Assembly (NCBI GenBank): GCA_046729215.1
Contig: JBKPGE010000284.1
Coordinates: 1 to 6,357, forward strand
DNA: 6,357 nt
Direction of reading: 5' to 3'
Origin: JACDAN01 sp046729215
Lineage (GTDB): Bacteria > Actinomycetota > Thermoleophilia > Gaiellales > Gaiellaceae
Each line of letters begins with the position of its first letter. The first letter of the stretch is position 1. The position numbers and the translations under genes are program-made. The notes under the pieces were generated by a model that saw only the letters and a program-made list of their open reading frames with translations, made no database searches and was not told the origin of the DNA. Below are positions 1-5,986 of the stretch, in pieces.

Positions 1-234
1 AGGGGCGGCGATGGCGTCGCCCGCGAGCTCGAGGCGCTCGAGGACTGCCGAGCCTCGATCCTGAGCGAGCGCCGCGAACACGCGCCGGCCGGCGCGAGGG
101 GCGGCGAGCCGGGCGCCCGCGGACGAAATCTCCTCAACGGAGAGGAGCTCCCCGCGAAGACCAGCGTCGACCTCTCGCCCGGGGACGTCCTCCGCATCGA
201 AACGCCCGGAGGTGGCGGTTTCGGCCGTAGCTAG
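1..234 (+). CDS. Hydantoinase B/oxoprolinase (HyuB-type) subunit, C-terminal end (partial)
   Basis: The frame is open from base 1 and ends at TAG 232-234, giving 77 residues of a protein whose start lies to the left. The residues show the usual C-terminal signature of the hydantoinase B/oxoprolinase family: a GGDG turn, a SERR stretch, a GGEPGARGRN segment, an SPGDVLRIETPGGGGFG segment, and then the stop. Full-length members are usually more than 500 residues, so only the tail is here. The family works with a HyuA-type ATPase subunit in ATP-dependent opening of cyclic amides such as N-methylhydantoin or 5-oxoproline in the cytoplasm. The exact substrate cannot be told from this fragment. The next gene starts 9 bases downstream on the same strand and in the same reading frame, separated by this TAG, so the two may be co-transcribed. 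Confidence 0.88.
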   Translation, partial: RGGDGVARELEALEDCRASILSERREHAPAGARGGEPGARGRNLLNGEELPAKTSVDLSPGDVLRIETPGGGGFGRS

Positions 235-243
235 GCTGACGCC

Positions 244-1212
244 GTGGCAGTCGTCGAGGCCCACGACCTGCACCGCACCTACCGCACGTCCACCGGAACG
301 TTCCGCCGCAGGTGGCACAACGTCGAGGCGGTCCGCGGCGTCAGCTTCGAGATCCAGGAGGGCGAGCTCTTTGGCCTGCTCGGACCGAACGGCGCTGGGA
401 AGACGACGACGATCAAGATGCTGATCACGCTCCTGATCCCGACGAAGGGCACCGCGCGGGTGCTCGGGTATGACGTCGTCAAGGACGCGCGTGAGGTGCG
501 CAGGCGGATCGGCTACGTCTTCGGCGGCGAGCGCGGCGTCTAGGACCGGCTGTCGGGCTACGACAATCTGCGCGACAGCGCCGAGGTCTTCGGCGTGGAG
601 CCGAAGCAGATCCACGCGCGCATCGACTACCTGCTCGAGCTCGTCGGCCTCAAGGGCCGCGAGCAGGAGCGCGCGGAAGGCTACTCCCGCGGGATGAAGC
701 AGCGGCTCCACATCGCGCGCGGCCTGCTCCACGACCCGCCCGTCGTCTTTCTCGACGAGCCGACGATCGGCCTCGACCCCGTCGGCGCCCGAGAGCTCCG
801 GGCGACGATCGCGTCGCTCGCCGACGCCGGAAAGACGATCCTCCTCACGACGCACTACATGTTCGAGGCGGATGCGCTCTGCGACCGAATCGCGGTCATC
901 AACCGGGGCGAGATCGTCGCTCACGGCACACCCGCCGAGCTGAAGCGAGACGTGGCCGAAGGGACAGTGGTCGAGGTCGAGGTTTTCGGCGTTCCCGATG
1001 GAACCGTCGACCGCGTCCGCGACCTCAACGGCGTGACCTCCGTGTCGATCGAGGAGCGCGAACAGGCTCAGCTGCTGATCGTCCAGACCCAGCCCGAGGT
1101 GGAGCTCACGCAGTCGATCCTCGGCACTCTGGACGGGGCGAGCGTGGGCCGAATCTCCCGCCGCGAGCCGACCCTCGAGGACGCCTACGTCACGCTGGTG
1201 GCGAAAGAGTGA
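244..1212 (+). pseudogene. ABC-2 exporter ATP-binding protein, interrupted by an in-frame TAG
   Basis: This reads as one 322-codon frame broken at codon 100 by TAG 541-543. Codons 1-99 carry the ABC N-terminal half, with Walker A GPNGAGKTT at 47-55 and the Q-loop region ending in FGGERGV at 93-99. Codons 101-322 continue without a frame change. They hold the signature YSRGMKQR at about 147-154, Walker B VVFLDE at about 167-172, the D-loop GLDP at about 176-179, the H-loop histidine at about 204, and a DUF4162-like tail ending near EPTLEDAYVTLV. Relatives usually have tyrosine at the broken position (GERGLY..RLS), so one TAC-to-TAG change explains it. GTG 244 is the first possible start, because the in-frame upstream codon 232-234 is a stop. 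An annotation pipeline would probably give two pieces, 244-543 and 595-1212 (GTG). Neither piece alone could be a working ATPase, because Walker A is separated from the signature and Walker B. The role would be to power the two permeases that follow. It overlaps the first permease by 4 bases (GTGA). Confidence 0.87.
541..543 (+). other. In-frame amber codon inside the ABC ATPase
   Basis: TAG lies between GGC-GTC and GAC-CGG, where ABC-2 ATPases of this type usually encode tyrosine. The frame on both sides is the same and each side matches the family, so this is a substitution and not an indel. TAG is also used as a normal stop in this window (232-234 and 2762-2764), which argues against genome-wide amber reassignment. 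Confidence 0.9.
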
Positions 1213-1979
1213 AGACGCTCCGCCTGATCTGGGTGGGCTGGAAGTTCCATGTGAAGAGCCTCACGCTGTCCGGCTTTTTCATCCTCACGTCGGTCCTCCA
1301 GCCGATCATCTTCGCCTCGCTCGCCTACTTCATGTTCCGCGCCGGAGCCCGCGAAGGGACGCTTCTCTACGTCGCGCTCGGCGCTGGAATGATGGGCATC
1401 TGGTCGTCGACGCTCTTCGGGTCTGGCGGGGCGATCCAGTGGCAGCGGTGGCAGGGGACGCTCGAGTACTGCATCGCCGTCCCACCGCCGTTCCTGCTCG
1501 TCATCGTCCCGCTCACGCTGGCGACGGCGACGATCGGCCTCTACTCGCTGACTGCGACGCTCGTCTGGGGCCGGCTCTTCTTCGACGTTCCACTCGATGT
1601 GGCCCATCCGGTCGCGTTCATCGTGGCGCTCCCGGTCACCGTCCTGGGCCTTGGGCTACTCGGTCTGATCCTCGCCTCCACGTTCATCATGTACCGGAAC
1701 GCCAACGCGCTCTCGAACCTGCTCGAGTATCCGGTCTGGCTGGTCACGGGGCTGCTCGTCTCGTTGTCGCTGCTGCCCGTCTGGGTCGGGCCGATCTCGT
1801 GGGTGCTCGCGCCGACCTGGGGAATCAACGCGCTGAGGGACGCGGCGATCGCCGGCAACGCCTGGCCCGAGATCGGCATGTGTCTACTCCTCAGCGCCGT
1901 GTACCTCGTGATCGGGTACTTCGCGCTCCAGCACTTCGAACGGCTCGCCCGCGAGCGCGCGACGCTCACGCTCACATGA
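1209..1979 (+). CDS. ABC-2 type exporter permease subunit 1
   Basis: A 256-residue integral membrane protein of the ABC-2 permease family, expected in the cytoplasmic membrane. Hydrophobic segments lie at about residues 21-43, 52-70, 95-120, 133-157, 170-190 and 222-241, the usual six-helix layout. Between helices 2 and 3 is RWQGTLEYCIAVPPP (about 80-94), matching the conserved ABC-2 loop in which a GTLE motif precedes a small-residue/proline segment and which normally contacts the ATPase. The start is GTG 1209, overlapping the ATPase stop as GTGA; the overlap suggests translational coupling. The 3' end overlaps the second permease start as ATGA (1976-1979). The frame is intact and its codon use matches its neighbours, although the upstream ATPase carries a stop. 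The substrate is unknown; drug, lipid or polysaccharide export are all possible for this family. Confidence 0.92.
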   Translation: MKTLRLIWVGWKFHVKSLTLSGFFILTSVLQPIIFASLAYFMFRAGAREGTLLYVALGAGMMGIWSSTLFGSGGAIQWQRWQGTLEYCIAVPPPFLLVIVPLTLATATIGLYSLTATLVWGRLFFDVPLDVAHPVAFIVALPVTVLGLGLLGLILASTFIMYRNANALSNLLEYPVWLVTGLLVSLSLLPVWVGPISWVLAPTWGINALRDAAIAGNAWPEIGMCLLLSAVYLVIGYFALQHFERLARERATLTLT

Positions 1980-2764
1980 GAGAGAACCTGCGCGTCTTCT
2001 TCATCGGCGGGTACCTCTCGTACCGCGCGCTCTTCAACTGGATGCACTGGTCGTACTACATCCCGACGATGCTGGGTGCGCCGGTCTTCCAGATCCTCTT
2101 CTTCGCGTACATCGGTCGGTATGCCCAGGTCGAGAGCGACGAGTTCTTCGTCGTCGGCAACGCCGTCCAGCTCTCGGCCATGGCCGGGATCTACGGGATG
2201 GCGATGACCGTCGGCGGCGAGCGGTGGACGCAGACGCTCTCGCAGCTGCTCGCGACGCCCGCGAACCGGCTGCCGCTCTTCCTCGGACGAGCGCTGCCGC
2301 TGATCGCCAACGGGATCATCACGTCGGCCTTCGCCTTTTTCGTCGGCTGGCTGTTGCTGGACTTCGAGCTGACGCGGAGCGAGATCCCGGCGCTCGCGGT
2401 CGTGGTCGCCGTGAGTGCGTTCTCCTGCACCTCTCTGGGCCTCGTAGTCGGGGCGCTCGGACTGCGCATGCGCGACGTCTTCTTCCTCGCCAACTTCGTG
2501 GTCTACGCGCTCCTGCTCTTCTGCGGCGTGAACATCCCCCTCGACACCCTGCCCGGTTGGATGCAGGAGGTCGCCAACCGCCTGCCGCTTACGCACGGGA
2601 TCGAGGCGGCGCGGGCAATCGCCGACGGCTCGTCGCTTTCCGACGTCTCCGGGCTCGTCTGGACCGAGTTCGGGATCGGCGTGGCCTATGCGGCGGCCGC
2701 GTTCGTGCTCTTCAAGCTCTTCGAGCTCGAAGGGCGGCGGCGCGCCAGCTTCGAGACGATCTAG
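1976..2764 (+). CDS. ABC-2 type exporter permease subunit 2
   Basis: A 262-residue membrane protein and the second permease of the cassette. It starts at ATG 1976, which overlaps the preceding stop (ATGA). The frame is also open further upstream, to 1439, but that part lies inside permease 1 and reads as arginine-rich shadow sequence, so the ATG is preferred. Hydrophobic stretches lie at about residues 27-47, 61-79, 105-128, 138-163, 168-187 and 230-250. The loop GERWTQTLSQLLATPANR (about 81-98) is the ABC-2 conserved segment. The stretch LFCGVNIPLDTLPGWMQEVA (about 181-200) is the typical last extracellular loop of DrrB-like permeases, followed by PLTHGIEAAR. Two different permeases after one ATPase suggest a heterodimeric channel. 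The gene ends at TAG 2762-2764 with a short charged tail. Confidence 0.93.
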   Translation: MRENLRVFFIGGYLSYRALFNWMHWSYYIPTMLGAPVFQILFFAYIGRYAQVESDEFFVVGNAVQLSAMAGIYGMAMTVGGERWTQTLSQLLATPANRLPLFLGRALPLIANGIITSAFAFFVGWLLLDFELTRSEIPALAVVVAVSAFSCTSLGLVVGALGLRMRDVFFLANFVVYALLLFCGVNIPLDTLPGWMQEVANRLPLTHGIEAARAIADGSSLSDVSGLVWTEFGIGVAYAAAAFVLFKLFELEGRRRASFETI

Positions 2765-2797
2765 GAAGAGCTCGCCGACCTCAGAACTCGCTAGTCG

Positions 2798-2813
2798 ACG
2801 GCGGCATCGCCGT
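2798..2813 (+). terminator. GC-rich hairpin after the ABC operon (weak terminator candidate)
   Basis: ACGGCG pairs with CGCCGT around a GCAT loop, a perfect 6-bp stem 33 bases after the permease stop. There is no T-run behind it, so it is not a classic intrinsic terminator. Terminators without T-tracts are reported in high-GC actinobacteria, which keeps it as a candidate. The rest of the gap 2765-2865 shows nothing else convincing. Confidence 0.3.
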
Positions 2814-2854
2814 GCTGCGCCGAGACAACGCCCTCACGCTGCTCCTACTCTCTT

Positions 2855-2858
2855 AGGA
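2855..2858 (+). promoter_or_regulatory. Shine-Dalgarno AGGA deciding the TTG start at 2866
   Basis: AGGA sits 7 bases before TTG 2866. The in-frame TAG at 2854-2856 overlaps it, so no earlier start is possible. The overlapping hexamer TAGGAT (2854-2859) also resembles an actinobacterial -10 box (TAnnnT) placed for a near-leaderless transcript, but no -35 element is evident, so the ribosome-site reading is preferred. Confidence 0.5.
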
Positions 2859-2865
2859 TCCGCCT

Positions 2866-3294
2866 TTGGCGCGGTTCGGGGACAAGGCAGCATGGTTCAG
2901 GTTCACCTCGGACCGCTTCGACCACACGTCCGAGCTGCCGCCCGACGCGAACGCCGGTAACCGCTTCTACGGTCGTGATATCGCGGAGTTCATCACCGCG
3001 GGGCTCGACGAACGCGGTCTCGATGCCTCCTTCATCGACGAGGACTGGGGCTGGCAAGCCCACGCGAAGCGCCCCGACGAGACGGTGCTGGAGATCTCGA
3101 TTTACCACAACCCAGACGAGGCGCCCGGCGCAGAGGACGAATGGGCGCTCATGGTCCGGTCACTCCGCAAGCAACGCCTCCTAGGGATCGTTCCGCGTTT
3201 CCTCGAGACCGAAGTCGACTCTGAGGCGATCGCGACCCTTGACGACGTCTTCGAGGAGGCCAGGATCGTGCTCCTCCGAACGCCAGCGGCGTGA
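2866..3294 (+). CDS. Conserved-looking small soluble protein of unknown function
   Basis: 142 residues from TTG 2866, the first start after an in-frame stop, with an AGGA ribosome site 7 bases upstream. I do not recognise a named family. The protein is acidic, without a signal peptide or membrane segment, so it is probably cytoplasmic. Notable stretches are WFRFTSDRFDHTSELP (10-25), NAGNRFYGRDIAEFI (29-43), and DEDWGW (58-63) followed by a short strand-like stretch VLEISIYH (74-81). A (D/E)EDWGW motif after a GxDxxxF-type helix is familiar from small uncharacterised proteobacterial and actinobacterial proteins, but that is memory of a pattern and not a search result. The C-terminal half looks alpha/beta (PRFLETEVDSEAIATLDDVFEEARIVLL). 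The stop overlaps the GTG start of the metallopeptidase-like gene (GTGA), so the two are probably translated together. A partner, chaperone or immunity-like role is possible but unsupported. Confidence 0.82.
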   Translation: MARFGDKAAWFRFTSDRFDHTSELPPDANAGNRFYGRDIAEFITAGLDERGLDASFIDEDWGWQAHAKRPDETVLEISIYHNPDEAPGAEDEWALMVRSLRKQRLLGIVPRFLETEVDSEAIATLDDVFEEARIVLLRTPAA

Positions 3295-4469
3295 CAGCGT
3301 CCGCGGCCGAGCGCTACGTCCGGCTCGGACTGCAGCTCGGCAGGCACGTCGATGGGATCGTCGACGCATACTTCGGCCCGCCCGAGCTTGCTGCCGAGGT
3401 CGACGCGGAGCCGCCGGTGGACCCTCGGGCGCTCGTCTCCGCCGCCGAGGCGCTGCTCGACGAGCTCGATGACGGCTGGCTGCGCGACCAGGTCGTCGGA
3501 CTTCGCACCTACGCCGGCGTGCTGGCAGGTGAGTCCCGCTCATACGCCGACGAGGTCGAGGGCTGCTACGGCGTGCGGCCGACCTTCACCGACGAAGCCG
3601 TCTTCACCGCCGCGCATGAGCGGCTAGACGCACTACTTCCCGGTGAGGGGACCCTCGTCGAGCGCTACGCCCGTTGGGAACAGTCGACCCGCGTGCCCAG
3701 CGATCGGATCGAGCGCGCATTGGCGTCGGTCATCGAGGAGGCGCGCACCTGGACGCGCCGCCTGGTCGAGCTGCCTGAGGGCGAAGGCATCTTGCTGGAG
3801 GCCGTCCACGACAAGCCGTGGTGGGCGTCGTGCGACTACCTGGGCGACCTGCGCAGCCGGATCGCCATCAACGTCGACCTCCCGATGGCGGGGGTCGAGC
3901 TGCTCGTCCTCGGGAGCCACGAGGCGTACCCCGGCCACCACACGGAGCGCAGCTGCAAGGAGCACATGCTCGTGCGTGACCGCGGGCTGCTCGAGGAGAC
4001 GCTGGTGATGGGCCCGACGCCGCAGTCGGTCGTCACGGAGGGAATCGCCGTGCTCGCACCGCCGATGCTGCTCGAGGGCGACGGCGCGGAGGCGCTTGCC
4101 TCGGTGGTGCACGACGCCGGCATCGAGCTCGACTTGGCGCATGCTCTGGCCGTGAGGCGCGCACTCGAGCCGTGCCGGTGGGCGGAGGTCAACGCGGCGT
4201 TGATGCTCCACGAGGACGGAGCGAGCGAGGCCGAGGCGCACGCGTACCTCGAGCGCTGGGGTCTCATGGGGCCGGAGTGGGTGGACCACATGATCCGCTT
4301 CATCACCGAGCCGACCCAGCGGACCTACATCCTCACCTACCCCGCCGGGCGAGAGCTCTGCGGCGCGTACGTAGGCGAAAATCCGGAGCGCTTCCGTCGC
4401 CTGCTGACCGAGCAGGTCCGCGTGCGAGACCTGCTGGAGGGCACGGGACGCACACACGCCAAAGCTTGA
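3291..4469 (+). CDS. Putative zinc metallopeptidase, DUF885-like (HEAYPGHH motif)
   Basis: 392 residues from GTG 3291, which overlaps the preceding stop (GTGA). No strong ribosome site is seen, consistent with translational coupling. The core motif HEAYPGHHTE lies at residues 210-219 in the context LLVLGSHEAYPGHH. It matches the HExxPGHH motif of DUF885-type proteins, which are thought to be zinc-dependent peptidases. A glutamate in VVTEGIAVL (E250, 40 residues downstream) sits where that family has its EGxA/EGWA glutamate, so H210, H216 or H217 and E250 are the likely metal site, with E211 as general base. This assignment is by motif only. Most of the rest is helical and charged. The C-terminal RTYILTYPAGRELC (344-357) matches the family's late (S/T)Y..G segment. 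No signal peptide or membrane segment is seen, so it is probably cytoplasmic. At 392 residues it is shorter than many DUF885 proteins (often over 500). The substrate is unknown. Confidence 0.82.
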   Translation: MTASAAERYVRLGLQLGRHVDGIVDAYFGPPELAAEVDAEPPVDPRALVSAAEALLDELDDGWLRDQVVGLRTYAGVLAGESRSYADEVEGCYGVRPTFTDEAVFTAAHERLDALLPGEGTLVERYARWEQSTRVPSDRIERALASVIEEARTWTRRLVELPEGEGILLEAVHDKPWWASCDYLGDLRSRIAINVDLPMAGVELLVLGSHEAYPGHHTERSCKEHMLVRDRGLLEETLVMGPTPQSVVTEGIAVLAPPMLLEGDGAEALASVVHDAGIELDLAHALAVRRALEPCRWAEVNAALMLHEDGASEAEAHAYLERWGLMGPEWVDHMIRFITEPTQRTYILTYPAGRELCGAYVGENPERFRRLLTEQVRVRDLLEGTGRTHAKA

Positions 4470-4612
4470 CTACCGTGCCCCCGGTACGGAGGAGCGACGA
4501 AGCGCCGCGTCGATTCCCCCAGTTGGGTGAAGAGAAACGTCGGTGCGTGAGTCACAATTTAAGCAAGGCGTTCGTGCTGACTGACGCCGTATGTCCCTGT
4601 GAGCGCGCTCCT
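4470..4612. other. Intergenic stretch with a small inverted repeat
   Basis: Between the metallopeptidase stop and the chosen start of the secreted protein. TACCG (4471-4475) and CGGTA (4482-4486) can form a 5-bp hairpin directly after the stop, too short to call a terminator. GGAGGAG (4488-4494) resembles a ribosome site but no start codon follows at a usable distance. A lower-GC patch CACAATTTAAGC lies at about 4553-4564 and could belong to a promoter, but I could not place a convincing -35/-10 pair. The frame of the next gene is open through this stretch, so its start could lie within it. Confidence 0.4.
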
Positions 4613-5776
4613 TTGACGACAAGCCTTCGCCTACTCGTGGCTTCGGCTACTGGATGCTTTGCACTGGCCTTCGCAGCCACCGCATTCGCGGCGTACAAGC
4701 CGGCACTCGTCGTCGCCGGGACGAGCCACGCGACCGGCGGCGGTGGAGCCGTTTTCATCGGTTTCACGGATTACCAGCCGGTGGACAATCTGGACGAGGC
4801 GTCGGGCATGATCACCCTCTACTCGCCGCGCGCCTACCGCTTAAAGCTTGGGCAGCGAGACGGCGCGCCGGTCGGTGCGCTCACGGCGGACATCCAATTC
4901 ACTCGCCCGTTGGAGACAACTACGGACGGCCTCCGATTCCGAGGAACCCTTCGAGCCGGGGACCCGGCGGCGTACGTCGCCAACACATGCTCGCCGGGAT
5001 TGCACGACGCGGTCTGGACGATCGAGGAGCAATCGGTGGACGAGTCCGCCAAGGTCCGCCTCGTCATCTACGTTGACCGAGTGACGAGTGGCCATGAGTC
5101 GGCGTTCGCGTCGGCCCGGATGAGCATCTGCCTCCCCTCGCCCTTCCTCCCGCCGCCCCTGGGCCTGCCCGCGGGCGGATGGCTACACACAGTCGTCTTT
5201 TCCGTCCACGGGGTTTTCTGGAACCCCAACACGCAAGGCTCGTACACTTGGAACGGCGTCTTCGTGCCCCACACGGCGGGCACGGCGACGCTCGACCACG
5301 CGAAAGCCGTGCAGAGCACGTCGTTCGTCCGGCTGCCCGCACGGCTCGCGATGACGGCGAAACGGCAGAAGCTCGGAAAGCGAACGTTCGCGGTTGTTAC
5401 CGCTTGCCTCACTGAGAGCGCTTACCCGATCCGCGGCATCCGTGTGTACATCCTCGCCGGGCGGACAGCCCGTCGCCTTCGCCTTATGTTCGACTGGCGC
5501 AGATACGAGTACGTCTACAGACGAACGAACGCTCGGGGCTGCGCGAGGATTCGGATCCGCGTCACGAAGCCGGTCATGTTCGTGCGCGCAAGCCTCGCGC
5601 CCATGCCGCTCGATCGGGACTTCTCACCGCCGGGGCCGGCGTACTTCGGCGAGCTGAGAACGCACCCGCAGCACCCGTCCGGCTGCCGGCCCAGGATCGT
5701 GCCGCGCTGCTCGGAACCGTCGATCGCTCCGCCGTTCGGTCTCCGGAGCCGGAACACAGCGCGCGTCCGCCGATAG
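4613..5776 (+). CDS. Secreted protein of unknown function with a probable Ig-like C-terminal domain
   Basis: 387 residues from TTG 4613. This start was chosen because it gives a clean Sec signal peptide: MTTSLR, a hydrophobic core at 7-23, and an Ala-X-Ala site near TAFA/AYKP (about 24-30). Only a weak GAG lies 9 bases upstream. In-frame GTG at 4574 (AAGG close upstream) or at 4547 are alternatives that would lengthen the N-terminus. The mature part is strand-rich with six cysteines (126, 173, 265, 310, 358, 366), an even number that could form disulfides outside the cell. Residues about 240-320 run LPARLAMTAK, VVTACLTESAYPIRGIRVYIL, then TNARGCARIRIRV. That order (strand, 'pre-strand G-V', then TNA.G) resembles the Ig-like or carboxypeptidase-regulatory-like repeats of actinobacterial surface proteins. 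No anchor or transmembrane tail is seen, so it is likely released. I do not recognise the family. Third codon positions look less GC-biased than in the ABC genes. Confidence 0.72.
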   Translation: MTTSLRLLVASATGCFALAFAATAFAAYKPALVVAGTSHATGGGGAVFIGFTDYQPVDNLDEASGMITLYSPRAYRLKLGQRDGAPVGALTADIQFTRPLETTTDGLRFRGTLRAGDPAAYVANTCSPGLHDAVWTIEEQSVDESAKVRLVIYVDRVTSGHESAFASARMSICLPSPFLPPPLGLPAGGWLHTVVFSVHGVFWNPNTQGSYTWNGVFVPHTAGTATLDHAKAVQSTSFVRLPARLAMTAKRQKLGKRTFAVVTACLTESAYPIRGIRVYILAGRTARRLRLMFDWRRYEYVYRRTNARGCARIRIRVTKPVMFVRASLAPMPLDRDFSPPGPAYFGELRTHPQHPSGCRPRIVPRCSEPSIAPPFGLRSRNTARVRR

Positions 5777-5884
5777 CGACTGCCAGTCAAAGGGCGCGGA
5801 GCAGTAGATCTCGATCAGCCGGTCGGCGGAGTTATGTTTTTGCGTTACCGGAGGCGGCGGTGTCCGTGCGCGGTAGATGCAGTT

Positions 5885-5945
5885 TCCGGATGACGCCACC
5901 AGCCTGTAGATCAGACTTTGCGTCGAGGTAGTCCGGATGCCGCCA
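5885..5945. repeat. Imperfect 14-base direct repeat between convergent genes
   Basis: TCCGGATGACGCCA (5885-5898) recurs as TCCGGATGCCGCCA (5932-5945), 13 of 14 bases identical, with starts 47 bases apart. It lies in the noncoding interval between the secreted-protein stop and the nuclease stop. Two copies only, so it may be chance or a small duplication. Confidence 0.4.
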
Positions 5946-5967
5946 GGCTTCCATACACAGTCCTCGT

Positions 5968-5981
5968 GGCCGGCTCCGGCC
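5968..5981 (-). terminator. Hairpin just after the nuclease stop (terminator candidate)
   Basis: Read on the minus strand, GGCCGG-AG-CCGGCC begins 5 bases after the TGA of the nuclease gene. In practice it would form a 5-bp all-GC stem with a 4-base loop. No T-run follows, so it is weak as an intrinsic terminator, but its placement directly behind the stop and between convergent genes is suggestive. Confidence 0.35.
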
Positions 5982-5986
5982 GTCTC

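Noticed and set aside
1439..1975. Open frame extending permease 2 upstream by 179 codons
   Set aside because: It lies fully inside permease 1, is arginine- and proline-rich shadow sequence, and the ATG at 1976 with its ATGA overlap gives a normal-length ABC-2 permease.
1541..2596. 351-residue minus-strand open frame
   Set aside because: It is antisense to both permeases, with a highly charged low-complexity composition typical of the antisense frame of GC-rich genes and no recognisable motif.
3633..4457. 274-residue minus-strand open frame
   Set aside because: It is antisense to the metallopeptidase gene, whose HEAYPGHH motif and family-like ending make the plus strand the coding one.
4466..4490. 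TTGACT as a -35 box for the secreted-protein gene
   Set aside because: No -10-like hexamer occurs 16-18 bases downstream, and the hexamer overlaps the stop of the metallopeptidase gene.
4172..4612. Upstream extension of the secreted-protein frame
   Set aside because: Most of it overlaps the metallopeptidase gene in another frame, and a start there would bury the signal peptide in the interior. Starts at 4547 or 4574 remain possible.
5777..5986. Possible RNA gene or CRISPR-like repeats between the convergent genes
   Set aside because: I see no cloverleaf, no regular repeat-spacer pattern and no strong hairpin series; only one imperfect repeat pair and one short hairpin.
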